DNA of 64,000 bases from Nymphaea colorata (GCF_008831285.2 NC_045148.1:1922001-1986000), one strand, 5' to 3'. Positions 1-11,966 are shown, counted from the first letter of the stretch. Made by a program: numbers and translations. Notes: generated by a model from the letters alone, not told the origin.

Positions 1-110
1 TGCTCGACTTGTTTATAAACGAACCAAGTTCAAGCTTACAAAGATACTCAAAACGATAAACGAGTCGAATTCGAGTTTCAGAAACTCGACTTGTTTATAC
101 TATACTGTTA
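1..110. repeat. Degenerate TCGAG-rich interspersed repeat (fragment)
   Basis: The stretch is built from loosely repeated words such as ctcgac, gagtcg and tcgagtt on both strands. It resembles the longer TCGAG-rich block at about 29300-29740. The window edge cuts it, so only one end is visible and no terminal repeats or target duplication can be assigned. Confidence 0.5.
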
Positions 111-800
111 AAATTTGAGCTAAAACTTTAAATTAGTACGTGTAGCAAAATCATGTGTGTGCGAGAGAGAGAGAGAGAGATGAGGGAATTCTATATTTCT
201 GTACATATAGGCAAGTAGATTTGCGTTTTACAACTGGAGTGTGTCACGGTTGGCTTTATTTAAGGAGGACCAGCCGTACCTTTTTTTGCTACATTGCAGC
301 CAACAGGACATCTAAGAAGATGTTAGCCAGATTTTGTGGCCCGCTTTATGCTGCCATTCTATGTTTTAGCTTCTTCCTACTCCTTTTATATATATATATA
401 TCCCAGTTGCAATTTAAGTATTCAAAGATGAGTAGTAATAAAAAAGGATAAAGTAAGAAAAGAGGCCGGAGAGGACACTGCTACATTATTGAAGTCCTTG
501 AGAAATGTTTTGATTCGCCGGTCGTAATAATAAAAAGGAAAATGAGTCAATTCTATAGGAGTAGGCGTGTGTGGTCCACCATGCATGCGGTCCCTGGACA
601 TCCCTACTGAACTAGTTTGCCCCCAATACTGTCCCTAATATATATATATATATGCATATATGATTTCATAAAGAGACAAAAGAGATAAGCCTATTAATTA
701 TTTTAATGCTTCATTTTTCTATATAGACATGGATAGCATCCTCGATATAAGTAGTTTTTTCAACACATTTCATAGACTCTCTCTTTCTCTCTCTCACTCA

Positions 801-867
<67 letters not shown>

Positions 868-2443
868 CATATATATATATATATATATAAGTGATGAAAT
901 GATAAACATTTTAGTTATCTAAAATCACCATTAACTTACTATGTATATATATGAGAGTTCATGTTTGTACGTATCACAAGATCCACAACCATGTGAATTC
1001 CATGAGGAAGCTGTAGCCTTTTGTTTTTAGCCCCATTGGTACAGGTATGGTCGCATTTTGTCAAACGCTGCTCAACAGCTGTAAACTTGCTTTAACCTTT
1101 CACAATCAGATGAACTCCTATCTTTTCTATCTTGGATCGCAAGTTTCCAGTTTTGTTCGTACCAAGTAATTGCAGCCAATTTTTTTTACATAAAGGCCCG
1201 AGTCGTATTTGATTTGCCTCGGGGCATAGAGATTCAGATCTGTAAATTATTTCTCTTAGTGCCCATCAGGGGAAAAAAAAGATATCCGGATGCAAATATC
1301 AGAATATATTGAGCTGTTTGGCAATGTAAGGATAACATATTCTTTCATGTATCTATTTTAAAAATTGCGGTATAGTTGATCCATTTAATATGGCTCAAGT
1401 CGGCCTCGAGTAGCCAACCTACGCATCGGAATGAGAAAGTTATCTTCGAAATTTGGAGCCATGTCCCTCTCAAAAGCAAACAACCAAAAGCATCATTTTT
1501 TAGAAAACTTTTAAATTTTTTTCCATAAAATATATTTTTGACCAGAAGGGTCATTTTTTCTCTGCCCAACATATATTTTCACAGTTCCCATCGGCAACCA
1601 AACGCGAACTTGAGACTTTTTTCTTTATGGAAAAATTAAAGATGAGGGGAGGGGACAGCTCCAACCATTTAATCAAAACACAAACCAAAAGGAATCCTGC
1701 CTTCTTTTTGTTTAAGCCCATTCAATGAGAAAGCAAGTCGCCTTTTCCACCTCTGCCCATTTAGGGAAGCAGTCAAACGAATGAAAAAGCAGACAATGAA
1801 CTTCCTGCCTTTGCTGTCCCCTCAAAACTTTTGTCCACATTTAAGCCAAAGACGTTGATGAGCGGCAACACTCGAAAAAGTTTCTACCACTCAATGCCAT
1901 CGTTTCGTCATCCTCATCTTCTTTGACAAAGCACCTTTCTAGTTGGGTTGGCTACCTTTTTTTTTATAAGGTTGGTTAAGTGGCCGAAAAAACAAGGAGC
2001 ATAGCATAGCTGGTTAAAATCATTCCGCAAACAACAAAGTCTCTCGGTCAGGGTGAGGTTTTGTCGTCGAGATTCAACTTAAACAAAACGAAACAGTGCA
2101 TTTATGCCATTTTGAGTCAATATAATTTCTTCTTTGTTCTCAATTCAACTCTGAAGAAGAAAAGTTTGTACGGGAAATCAGTTTTTCTATGTTCTTGTAA
2201 TTGATAGATAGAATGTTCATTTAGCCTCAATGAAGGAAAAGAAAGGGGCGGCATCAAGAAATGCGAGAGAATCAAAACATCACGGATACAGTGTGTGTCA
2301 AAATGGATCCGAAGCCATGATGGATCCGAAGGAAGAGCTGCCGCGTTGTTGTGTCCTTGGATGAAGATCTGGCGGGCGACTTGGAAAGAATGGCGATTGT
2401 AGATCCGGGGAACAATGGGGATGTCCGTGATCCGGGTCCCGAA
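111..2443. other. Intergenic region, no gene recognised
   Basis: No open frame here resembles a known protein; the longest frames are short and cross microsatellites. There is a (GA)n tract at about 163-181 and a compound (CT)n/(TA)n tract at 781-889. The part next to 2443 should hold the 3' untranslated region of the minus-strand U-box gene, but I could not mark a polyadenylation site with confidence. Confidence 0.6.
781..889. repeat. Compound microsatellite (CT)n-(TA)n
   Basis: About 50 bases of CT/CTCA repeats run directly into about 58 bases of TA repeats with a short catacat interruption. It is a simple-sequence tract of the kind prone to length polymorphism. Confidence 0.95.
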
Positions 2444-3688
2444 CTAAATGGCGAGCAGATCCGAGAAGCCGAGGTCTGAATTTGGGGCGGGATGGTCCGG
2501 CCAGGCCGAGAGGAGGAGCTTGAGCAGGAGCTGGGCCTTGCGCTTGGCTCGCTCGGTGCAGTCGCTCTGGACCAGGAGGAGCAGCTGGGTCACGGCCCCC
2601 GCGCCGACCGCGTCCCTCTGCCGCGCCTCCGAGGCCCGGCAGAGAGCCAGCAGCGCCCCCGCGGCCGACTCGGTGGCGCGCTCCGACACCCGGAGCACGG
2701 CTTTGACGAGCAGCGGCACCGCGAGGGCGTGGCCTAGCAGCGCCTCGCAGCCGCCCCGCGTCCGGCAGAGGAGCTCGAGAGTCGCGAGCGCTCTCTCGGC
2801 GTCGCGTCGGTCGGCGCCCGCGCTGGCGAGGAGGTCCACGAGCGCGCCGGCAGCGCCCTCAGCGGCGGCGGCGTCGCGATTCGGCCGGGCGAGGCAGAGC
2901 GCCAGAAGGGCCTTGGCGCCGGCCCGAGCGGCGCGCGGGTGGGATGACGTCGGCGGGCGGAGGACGGCGACGACGCCGGCGATGATTCCTGGGGTGTCGC
3001 CGAGAGCTGACCGGGATTCTGGCGAGACGGCGAGGTTCTCGACGAGGGAAGCGGCGCCGACGCGGACGTCGGGGGAGGAGTGGCGGAGGAGGGCGGAGAC
3101 TGCGGTGAGTCGATCCGGGCGAGCGGAGATGGCTTCCGAGTCGGCGACGGAAAGTGGAAAGAACGAGATCAGGGCGAGCGTGTCGGAGATGGCATCGGCG
3201 GAAGGATCGGAGGAGGAGGTGAAAAGAAGGGAGACCAGGGAAGACCGGAGGTTGGGGTTTTGAGAGATGAGGGCTCGGTTCTTGTCGGAATCAAGGGCAA
3301 GGGTCTTGAGGCGCCGGAGGGAGGATGAAACGACGGCGTCGGAGGAGGGTGGTTGGAGGGATTGGACGAGGGAGGAGACGAGGGAGGGATCGGCGGGCTG
3401 CTTGGGGGTGGGAATGCGGTCGACGCCGTCGGATCGGTGGGCAACGCACCATTCCTGAATGAGGCGGCGAAGGGTGTGGTTGGGGATGAGAGTGGTGTCC
3501 GCCAGCGGGAGGCGGGTGACCGGGCAGGTGGGGTTATCGGCGGAGGCAAGCCACGGTTCGATGCTCGTTCGGTCGTAGGTCTGTCCACTGCAGACGGTCA
3601 CCGGGTCCCGCATCAGCTCCAGAGAGATTGGACATCGGAAGTGCACCGGCACCACCACCGTCTCCAGCGGCGCCACCGACCCCGGCAT
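2444..3688 (-). CDS. PUB25/26-like: U-box E3 ubiquitin ligase with ARM-like repeats, PUB25/PUB26 type
   Basis: A single 414-residue open frame with no intron. Residues about 16-80 form a U-box: it opens HFRCPISLELM, followed by DPVTV, GQTYDR, CPVTR and the closing IPNHTLRRLIQEWC. U-boxes bind E2 enzymes without zinc. The linker ERIPTPKQPA-like segment (here DRIPTPKQPAD) and the C-terminal helical ARM-like repeats (about residues 100-395, with LLLLVQSDCTERAKRKAQ near the end) match Arabidopsis PUB25/PUB26 in order and length. In Arabidopsis these cytoplasmic ligases act in immune (BIK1) and cold (MYB15) signalling; the same role here is inference. Coding GC is far above the flanks, and alanine-rich runs in the ARM part reflect this. 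The ATG is the first in frame and is preceded by a pyrimidine/purine-biased leader. A neighbouring PUB22-24-type identity is less likely because of the IPTPKQPAD linker. Confidence 0.93.
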   Translation of the reverse strand: MPGSVAPLETVVVPVHFRCPISLELMRDPVTVCSGQTYDRTSIEPWLASADNPTCPVTRLPLADTTLIPNHTLRRLIQEWCVAHRSDGVDRIPTPKQPADPSLVSSLVQSLQPPSSDAVVSSSLRRLKTLALDSDKNRALISQNPNLRSSLVSLLFTSSSDPSADAISDTLALISFFPLSVADSEAISARPDRLTAVSALLRHSSPDVRVGAASLVENLAVSPESRSALGDTPGIIAGVVAVLRPPTSSHPRAARAGAKALLALCLARPNRDAAAAEGAAGALVDLLASAGADRRDAERALATLELLCRTRGGCEALLGHALAVPLLVKAVLRVSERATESAAGALLALCRASEARQRDAVGAGAVTQLLLLVQSDCTERAKRKAQLLLKLLLSAWPDHPAPNSDLGFSDLLAI

Positions 3689-4500
3689 CTCGATGTCGCG
3701 CTCTCTCTCCCTTTCTCTCTTCTCAGCTCCTTTCTCTTTCTAGTAACGGGAACTTTTGGCTCTCTTTCACGCGGAATTCCCGCTGTTTCCTTCTCCAGAA
3801 GGGGTGGAATTTGCTTTCGACGCCCACTTTCTCTATCTAGGCGGAGGCTCCTGCCTAGCTCGATCTTCTCTCTCCTTTTCTCCCTACCAACTCTTTCCTT
3901 CTCCCTGTATTCCCTCTCTGTGTGAACTCGAAGTCTCCCTTTATCCTTCTCTTGACTCAATTCCTTGTTTTACGTGATCCTTCGCTGGCAAACCTCCCTC
4001 TCTCCTTCCCTCTTAACGGCGGCAACTTTTGCTAATTTGAATTGAGAAGGCCTTCTCTCTCAGTCTAAGCGTGCGCCTTCCCCTCCTCTGTCCTTCTGGC
4101 CGGGGCCAGAATTCTGTTGCCTCCCCTCTCTTTATCCTCCCCTCCACCACCACCACCACCACGATTCAGTTTCTGTCGCAGCAGCCCCTCCTTTCTCTTT
4201 CTGTCTTCTCAAGTTGCCGCTACCGCTGCTGCCTCTGCCCTGCTCTCACTTTTTCCCTCTCAATTTTCTTGCCTCTTGTCTTTTTATTCCTCTCCTTCCT
4301 TCCTTTTCGTCTCCCTATGCCTGGATTCCTCACTCTCTCTCTCCCCCTCTGATGATATATCTGAAATCAGAGAAAGGACGTCTCCAGCAGAAACATATTT
4401 ACAGAATCAAACTCTCTCTCTCTCTCTCTCTCTCTTCTTTGGAACAGTTGGGTGGTGGACAATCTAGACCCACAGTAGTTCTCTGCTCTTATCTCTGACT
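3689..4500 (-). promoter_or_regulatory. GA-rich 5' leader/promoter-proximal region of the U-box gene
   Basis: On the minus strand this is strongly purine-biased, ending in a (GA)n tract (plus-strand CT repeat at about 4412-4435). Such polypurine/polypyrimidine leaders are common upstream of plant coding starts and can bind BPC-type GAGA factors. The several open frames across it are by-products of the skewed composition. The transcription start was not located. Confidence 0.45.
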
Positions 4501-6320
4501 CTGCACACGGGAGGAAAGGAGAAGGTGCACGTGCGGAAGCGGTCTTAAAAATGGCAGCACGGCTTTCACTCTCCCTTCTTTACTGCTTCCCCACATCCCC
4601 ATTTTTCCGCCATTTTTCTGGTCTTCTCTCTCCCTCTCTCCGCCCCTCTTTTTACAGAGCATGTTGTTCGGAGGAACTTTCGGTCAAAGATCCTATTTTA
4701 CTCTTGTCTCTCTCTCGTGATGACGCTTCTGTCCCTACCCATTTCATTCAATTACAACTCACATCATCTCGAAGCGAGTGTGGGTTCTTTGACCCTGCTC
4801 CAACCCAGCGGCCCAGTGGGTGCGCGGCGCGCGCCTACTTGGTCTCAACCTCCAACTGTTAGAGCTCGGGCCGAGAACGAGAAGCCAAGACTTCACTCTT
4901 TTTTCCTTTTGCCGTTGGCTCTTTCTACGAGTCACTAGTCCAACCAGCTATGCTTAACCCCTTGGAGAGAAATAGTTTTTTAAAGTGAACTAATCCCACA
5001 CTTTATGAGATTTTTTGCTGTTCTTAACGATCATCTTGTTTCTATTTTTATGTAGGCTCTAAAATTTTATTTGGGTCAAATTGTCTACTCATGCTTCATG
5101 ATTCAGTCAAAGATGGATGGATAATGACATAAAATCTGGTGCCCTCTACACTTTGAAGTCATCCACTCTCTTGTTCCCAAGGTAAACTCACTTGCAGTCG
5201 CTTTCTCTTCAATACAAAGCTTAGCTTCTCAAGTGTTTCATTCCACCAAGCTATGTCATTAAAGATGGGTGATCAAATTATGGCCCACAATTTGACTGAA
5301 TAATTTGGTCAAACACCAAGCCGTCTTGCTTGCGCGGCCCAGACCTAGTCAATGGCCATGACCAACTTTGCTTATTGGATCAGGACTGAGCTAGGGCATA
5401 CATGAGTCCCTACTGTGGCAATTGTTCTCTTTCTAGCTCATAGGGCTGGGACCAGCATAAAAAATGTCACATGACAAGTGCACACCCACATGGAACAAGA
5501 AAATCATGAAATATCTCAAAACATTTACACCCTACAAACCTACTCCTAGGCTATAAGTGTTCACTACTGAGCTTGAACCTACAATGTTATTGATTGAGGC
5601 CAACCAACTGCAAAATTTTGTCACTATCAACAAGCCCCTTTTACTGAAAGGTAAAGCTCAGTACCAAAGTCTTGAACTACAAAGTTCCTGCTTGAACTAC
5701 AAAGTTCCTGCAGATAGTACCAAAAGCAGTGGGAGTTATAAGTATGGTACAATTCCAATCCATGTGACTCACAAATGCAAACTAATGCCCTTTAACTCAA
5801 CAGCCCATAAATGCCAAGCTCTTCACAGCCAGCTTGCACATTAATCACCCAAGAGGTCTTGACAGGAAGATCATGAACTTCAAAGATCATGAACTTCTGC
5901 AAGTGGCACCTCCATGTGAAGGAATTTTTTTGTGAGCTTATACTTTGTTTCATGTGGGTTGCAAATGCATACAGATATGCCTTTATCACTCACCAAGAGC
6001 ATCCACTCCTTTTGCTCAGCTTTGGTGGTCCTATATACCCAATTGAGCTGTCTAGATGCCCTAGTAATATCCCTTTGCCTTTTTTTCTTCAAATTCCACC
6101 CTAAGGAGAACCTCAACCATTTGAATGTGTGGATGAAAATAAGGTCATTATGTTGTTTGGCTACACATAGAATCATCAAATCCATGGGCATGAATGGGAA
6201 CACAAGGTCGTGTTTGATTGCTTTGAATGTACACTTTGAGGTCTCCTCTTTGGACCTTCTTCACTGGGTGAGCAGTTCACCTGGACTCGTAAAAGAAAAA
6301 GCGTGTTGACAACATCTAAA
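4501..6320. other. Intergenic region, no gene recognised
   Basis: Nothing here reads as a known protein. A perfect 20-bp tandem duplication lies at 5671-5710 and a 14-bp direct duplication (agatcatgaacttc) at about 5869-5898. Minus-strand frames at about 5880-6200 are interrupted and have no recognisable domain; they may be decayed transposon sequence, but that is a guess. Confidence 0.5.
5671..5710. repeat. Perfect 20-bp tandem duplication
   Basis: The unit cttgaactacaaagttcctg occurs twice back to back without mismatch. Confidence 0.95.
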
Positions 6321-6328
6321 GACTAAGG

Positions 6329-6550
6329 CAGTAGCAGAGCTACGATGGGGCTGGTGTGGACAACTGCCCACCCTAGCCTGTGTAATCCTTTATAAAATTT
6401 CTATTTATCATGTGTTGGACTAAGGCCTGGCCATACCGAGTGTCCAGACCAAACCCATGCCAGTGTCCTATAGCTCTATATGCACTCAATCAATTGCAAT
6501 AATAAGATGAATCAATGCCCATCTGCTAAAATTTTATGGCTCCGCCGCTG
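6329..6550. mobile_element. Short non-autonomous hAT-type element with 8-bp target duplication
   Basis: The 222-bp element starts CAGTAGCAGAGCTA and ends in the inverted complement of CAGCGGCGGAGCCA, giving imperfect 14-bp terminal inverted repeats. The flanks carry an exact 8-bp direct repeat, gactaagg (6321-6328 and 6551-6558). An 8-bp duplication with CAG-starting termini is the hallmark of the hAT superfamily. There is no coding capacity, so any movement depended on a transposase elsewhere. A sister copy with the same termini is at 15038-15196, and a fragment with similar interior sequence lies near 62120-62165. Confidence 0.85.
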
Positions 6551-6558
6551 GACTAAGG

Positions 6559-7740
6559 TATGTTGGGATGTAGAGCTGCATCCCAATTTAGTAGGCTTTA
6601 CCTATTTTATGTAAATCGACGATGTTAACGAGGGTTAGCATTTCCTGTATTTCTTCTTGTTCAAATTGTAGAGACTAGGGCAGCCTTACGGAGGTAAAGA
6701 AAGGAATTTTTTGTCCGAGGGGCACTAATCCAGATCATGACCTTTAAGGGGCACCAACAAGTTATCAATGTAGAAAAACTATTAGTCTCTTCTAACCATG
6801 TAAATTTTCGCATTCTTGTGTTTTTGTTTCTTTTCGTCTTGATCTCCAGAGTGTGAGATTTTCTTGTCCACGACAAGGCAGGTGGAGAATCCAGAGTTCT
6901 CCACCAGCCCAAGCCTTTAATAGAGAAATTTTTACTTTGCACTTTTCCAAGGAAAAGAATCCATACCTCTATTGGTAGACTGCTACTTTTGATCTTATGC
7001 AGGATTTGTGTTTTCTCTTCATTGTTGACTTCCTCTCCTCTCCTTCCTCACCTAACAAAGACATTGCAAGGGGAACCTTGGACATTATTTAATATTTTCA
7101 ACATTAAAAGGTCAGGAAATTATTGAATATATTAATTCCTCAGCAGGATATTGTAAATGCTAACTATTCAAAAAATAAAAAGTGTCTACAAATTGAATGC
7201 ACCTACTTATTCAAAAATGTAGGATAAGGCGGAGAACCATTATTTGGCCGACACCTTGTCGTCTTTGAGTAGTCAAGGTGAACTTTAAAGTGTTCTCCTT
7301 TAAAAATTTGTTGGCAAACACGAGACAAAAAATCCATACCATGCGCAAGAAATGTGTAAAAACTATTAAAAAACCAAAGCATCCCTTAAACAACATATAA
7401 ATAAAATCACATTTTCTCTGCGTCGATGGGATGCATCTTCCAAATGAGTTTTTAGTCGGGTCTGGTATTAAAAAAAAAAACTGAATCCAATTACGAACAC
7501 GAATTTAAATTCGATTGGCTATTTCTCTCATAAATTTGAATGTATCCAACCTAATTAGTTTTAAATTTCTGGTTTTATTCTAGTGATATCTTGATTTTAG
7601 TTTTGAAAGTTGGAGTCGGAATTCAAATCTGGATACACGGGGTCCAAATAGGTTTGGATTCGGCAAGAACCTGAATTTGACTCGAATTTAAACCGTTCCG
7701 TTCCAACCAAAAACGGGGACAACGAAGTTGACGCTCGGGT
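6559..7740. other. Intergenic, probable decayed transposon sequence
   Basis: No gene recognised. The AT-rich sequence from about 7450 to 7740 carries loosely repeated gaatttgaa/ttcggattc words typical of old plant repeats. A possible LTR-like start (tgttgggatgt near 6563) was seen, but no matching end, primer-binding site or polyprotein was found. Confidence 0.4.
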
Positions 7741-7757
7741 ATGAAAAATCGAATTTT

Positions 7758-7784
7758 TAGAGAGAGAGAGAGAGAGAGAGAGGA
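7758..7784. repeat. (GA)n microsatellite
   Basis: About 25 bases of uninterrupted GA repeat at the edge of the GC-rich block that follows. Confidence 0.95.
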
Positions 7785-7879
7785 TGAAAGGGCTGTCAGG
7801 GGCTGTGAAGTAATTTCGCTTTTTTTTGGGTGGGGGCAAAAGAAAGGAAAGATTCTCGAGAGGTGCCGTCAAAGACGTA

Positions 7880-8210
7880 ACTGCCAACCAATGAGGGCAG
7901 GATTTGACGCCCCCGTGGGGATCGTAGCTGCCAAGTGTCTGGCACCACGTGTCGGCCGGAGACCACGCGTGCCGAAGATGCCATGGCAGCGGGACCCACC
8001 TAAGTGGGTCCCCCTGCCCCCAGTCAACCCTACAGGCCTCCCCCCACCCTCTGCGGGACCCGCCGCCTGCTGGGGCCCAGCTTTTGCTTCCCAAAACGTG
8101 CACTGGAGGCACACCGTGTTTTTGACCCGATCCGCCGGCTTCTTTGACCGCCGGATCGCGGATCCCGTTTAAGTGCCGGAAAATCCGAACCGGCTGTTTT
8201 CCGGGCTACG
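7880..8210. promoter_or_regulatory. Orphan GC-rich island with G-box and palindromic TCP-type site
   Basis: This stretch is conspicuously GC-rich against AT-rich flanks. It contains a CACGTG G-box at 7946-7951 extended to the ABRE-like ACGTGTC, a second ACGCGTG core nearby, and a palindrome at 7991-8012 with arms gggacccac/gtgggtccc around a 4-base centre. GTGGGTCCC fits the class II TCP consensus GTGGNCCC. These look like promoter elements, yet no coding exon lies within several kilobases on either side. It may drive a non-coding transcript, or be the remnant of a lost gene. Open frames through it on both strands have no recognisable domain. Confidence 0.4.
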
Positions 8211-8220
8211 CCCTCTTTTT

Positions 8221-11200
8221 TCTGCTGATGTTAAAGAGAGAAAGTGTTTATAATAACCTACTGATAAATTAATGTAATGACCAGTAAATTTTGGACACAT
8301 ATATATATATATACATAACTGGATCTTTATGACATTTTTTTCATATTGAGATTGAAAATTGCCGAATGATTAAAGTGACCGCTACATCATTAAAGTGTAG
8401 ACGATCAAAATATTTGTAGTTACTTTGTAGAGACAGAAAGATCACGTCATGGAAAACAAGAATGACGCAAGCGTTTAAAAATAAAATCACTAACATTTAT
8501 GTGCATATTACGTTCCTAGCAATGCCCACTATGGTAAAGATATCTATTTTGGAATAGGAGACCTAGAAAAACCGTGGATCTGAGATCCGAAGAACTGATT
8601 TGGTATCCACAATTTGAACAATTATTATATGCATATCCATGCTAGGTAACGGTAATTTGTCATCCCATCAGCAAAGAGATCGAATGACTTAGGTGAGTGG
8701 AGCCAAAATTAATCAGAGTAGTTTGGTAATCCAACTTATAAAAATTGTAAACGAACAAGTCATGAACAGTTTAAAAACAAAAATGAAATTTAAATATTGG
8801 AATATTTTTCAAATATTTTGAGCCAAGTTGTGCACAACTGAATGAGTCGAATTCGATGGATCGGCCGATTCCCTGTGATTCAGAGACCAAGTTTCACAAC
8901 ATTGGAATCATCATTCATCACGCCAGATTGCATTCGAAACCCCATTTTTTTAATAAAACTGATACAAATGCGAGACGTTCAAAATAATGCAGATTGAGTG
9001 CTGCAAAAGATATGGATGGCACTGCTGGTCACGAAATGTCTGACGCTGGCAGCCTCGAAGTTAGGAAGGGCGGCCCTACCGGCGCATTCATCTTCACAAG
9101 AATCTGCAACCATACAGTGCCTGAAATCAGGCCGGCGGCCCTACCGGCGCATTCATCTTCACAAGAATCTGCAACCATACAGTGCCCGAAATCAGGCTGT
9201 CAATCATTTTGCCAAATCCAGTCAAAACTGCCAAAATCTGACTCGAAAAGACTTGGTGTATCTGATTAGGGGGTCGGTCCCCATTTACTTTGTAGCTTTT
9301 CTTTGACTCACTATAGCCTGGTAGGTGGCCGGCACATGCCAAGTTTGAACGTCGGCAGTTTTCGAGTCATAAATGTTGTTAATTTTTTCCTTTTTATTCA
9401 AAACCCTCCTCATTTTATCATTCAAAACGGTAAATATCTTTTAAATTTTGATCTTGTCGGATTTCTCATAGTTTATATTTTTGTTGTGTTCCTTGTATAA
9501 TGTATATTAGATTCATGTTCACCTTAATATTGCAGCATTTTTCTAGAAATTTGTCCACAGTCATGCTTAGCTAGATTCATTACACTGCAACATGGCCTGG
9601 ATCATGTAAGGCTGCCAACATACTGTTGAAAGCAATCTTCTTTCTCTTGTTGGCGTTTCACAAGAGAGTACCTTCGGTCCAAGACTGCTTTAGAATCTAG
9701 GTGATCATACATCCTTTAAGATCAGTATCATGTAGTTTACAGTTAAGGTGAGTAGCACCTACAAAAATCAAAGTGAGGACGTTTCGTCAAGCCGACCAGC
9801 AATGTTATTCCCCTCAAGGCCAATCCACCCTCTCATTATTTTCTCTTCTCATGTTGAACAATTTTGAAACCAAAATCTGTCAACTCATAGGTGAGTCGCC
9901 TTGTTGGTAAGGGCCGAATCGCGGTTTCTTGGATTTTGAAGTCATTTTCCAAGACCAACTGTTCATGGGCACCAAATCCTAGATATTTTGTTGTCATGTC
10001 TTTGAATAACTGACAACGAGATAGCAATTGATGCCTGGAGTCCTTCTGTTTTCCTGTTTTTTTCTCCCCTATTCCAATGAATCCAATCTAATGCTGTTCA
10101 GGTGTAATGTGGAACTGTAATTGGAGATAAGAACATGTAGTACTGGGGGAACCACTGTCAGAGTGGAAGAGTGTTCTCACCGCTAATTGTTGCAGAAGAC
10201 AGATTCTTCAGAAATGATCAGGTAGATGCTCACTGTTGCACTACCATCATTCAATTTTCTTCGGTTGGCAACATTGGTTGTGAGGTTTCAAATTCAGATC
10301 AACTAAATAGATGCAAAAGTAGATCATGGTCAAATCCCGTGCAGTCGATCGCATTCAGAATATCTTACATGTCTATGGCAAGGCAGGTTAAAGCTGATCT
10401 TTAGGAGACTGTACTAGGAGACGAACTTTCCCTACCAAACTCTTCGACAACATTCAACTTGAAGGTCTCAAATCTGTCCAAACGTACAGATTTCTTGTTG
10501 GCATGAAAGCTAGAGCTGAAATTTAGTGGCAGTTGGGGCGATGTTTGATCTTGAAAAGCAAGGACATGGGCAAGGTTGAAAGGTTGTTTGATTGTATTGA
10601 CCATCCGTTCCAGGGAAATCCAGCGTGCCCACAAATAGTGGGCGCTGCACGGCGATGCAAACAAGCGGCACACAGAACACAGACCCTTAATGCCCGAAGG
10701 AACAGGAAGACCATATACCAAGTGTGCCACCAAATTGAGGAACATGGAGAACGCACACCAAGGAACACCCACAATGCGCATACCAAGGAAACCACACTGG
10801 CTCATGTAAACCTTTTTGGAAAACAGATAATCACATAAACGGCTAAGCTGGTAGACTTCAGCAATGAACTAGAAGGTGGTAATATTTGTTCGGAATTGTT
10901 ATCCAAATATAAGATATTTCTCGTAAGACACATTCTGGAAATAAGACCATGAAATACATTAGCGTGAGGTTCACGGGTTCACAAAGATTTTCAATGTTCA
11001 GAGACGTTGCAGATCTGTGGTTGTCATTCGTACCCATGTTCCACTGTAGATGCCAATCCCTCTGCAAGTTTCACATATCAAAAGGACCTTCATTTTTATC
11101 TTATTTTGCTGGACACAGTTCATAATATATGTTTAAGATTCAGATCAGCATTCAGTCTTTCTTATTGATTCAGATTCAGATCAGGTACGCAAAGTTCAAT

Positions 11201-11966
11201 CTGGTTCCATCCAGGTTATGTTTGGTCTCTCCAACCATAGGTAAACTGTCAATAGCGAACAGGTGTTAAACAAATTTGAGGGATTCATTGCCTGTAAAAT
11301 GTAGCATATACATCATTTCATCATTTTAAGCAAACATGAGGCCTTTCACTTTTCCAATAGGTTCAGGGAAGCCCCTCCATCAGTAGCTGCACATTGTTGG
11401 TAGGTTTGCAAGATCTGGGACACCTACGTCGAGTAGGAAATGAGTCGAGTATCCACGAAAATGCTAACATTATCAGACCCATTTTCAACCCTAATCGACG
11501 ATCCATGGTATGGTAGTACAATGGGAACCTGAACCTAACTGAGGAAGGTATCCAGCTTTGGCTTTGAGGGAGCGGATGACCCCGTGAGTTTCTAACCAAG
11601 TCACATTGGGTATGGGTACCGGTACAGAGAAACAGGTGTGGATACAACAACTTTAGAAAATATGGATATGGGAATGCAACAACATGTCTACATGTATATA
11701 CACAAAACAACACAAAAAAATCAAAATGAAAGTAACATCTAAATAAACAAGTAATTTTAAATAAAAACATTACATGTTAATGAATTAATGAATAATAACT
11801 CTAAAAATAGAATGAAAACTGAGTTGAAAAAAATTAAACCATGTAAAATTAAATAGTTTGAATAGTTTCAAATCTTAAAAGTATCCAAGTGTGTCCAAGT
11901 ACCTACTTTAGGTATTGGTCTGTGACACAGGTACATGGACCTTATTGAAGTACCTAAGTGACTTAA
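8221..11966. other. Intergenic region, no gene recognised
   Basis: Open frames are all short. The minus-strand frame at 10401-10805 (134 codons) is the longest but matches nothing I recognise. A 65-bp tandem duplication lies at 9069-9197. No RNA gene or promoter signal could be supported. Confidence 0.5.
9069..9197. repeat. 65-bp tandem duplication, two copies
   Basis: The unit beginning ggcggccctaccggcgcatt is present at 9069 and again at 9134, nearly identical over the whole 65-bp period (one visible difference, cctgaa versus cccgaa, near the end). The near identity suggests a recent duplication. Confidence 0.9.

Noticed and set aside
155-451. 98-codon plus-strand frame
   Set aside because: It starts in a GA microsatellite, crosses a TA tract and has no recognisable domain or splice context.
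2448-3263. Plus-strand open frame of 271 codons opposite the U-box gene
   Set aside because: It mirrors the GC-rich coding sequence on the other strand, is rich in Arg/Ala/Ser and has no domain.
5880-6309. Overlapping frames on both strands thought to be a retrotransposon polyprotein
   Set aside because: No protease, integrase or reverse-transcriptase motif could be identified.
6560-6945. Possible copia-type LTR starting tgttgggatgt
   Set aside because: No matching 3' end, second LTR, primer-binding site or target duplication was found.
7597-8172. Frames of 143 and 171 codons in the GC-rich block
   Set aside because: Both strands are open because of composition; no motif, and part of each lies in a GA tract.
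10401-10805. 134-codon minus-strand frame
   Set aside because: No recognisable domain, no splice signals or neighbouring exons; likely chance.
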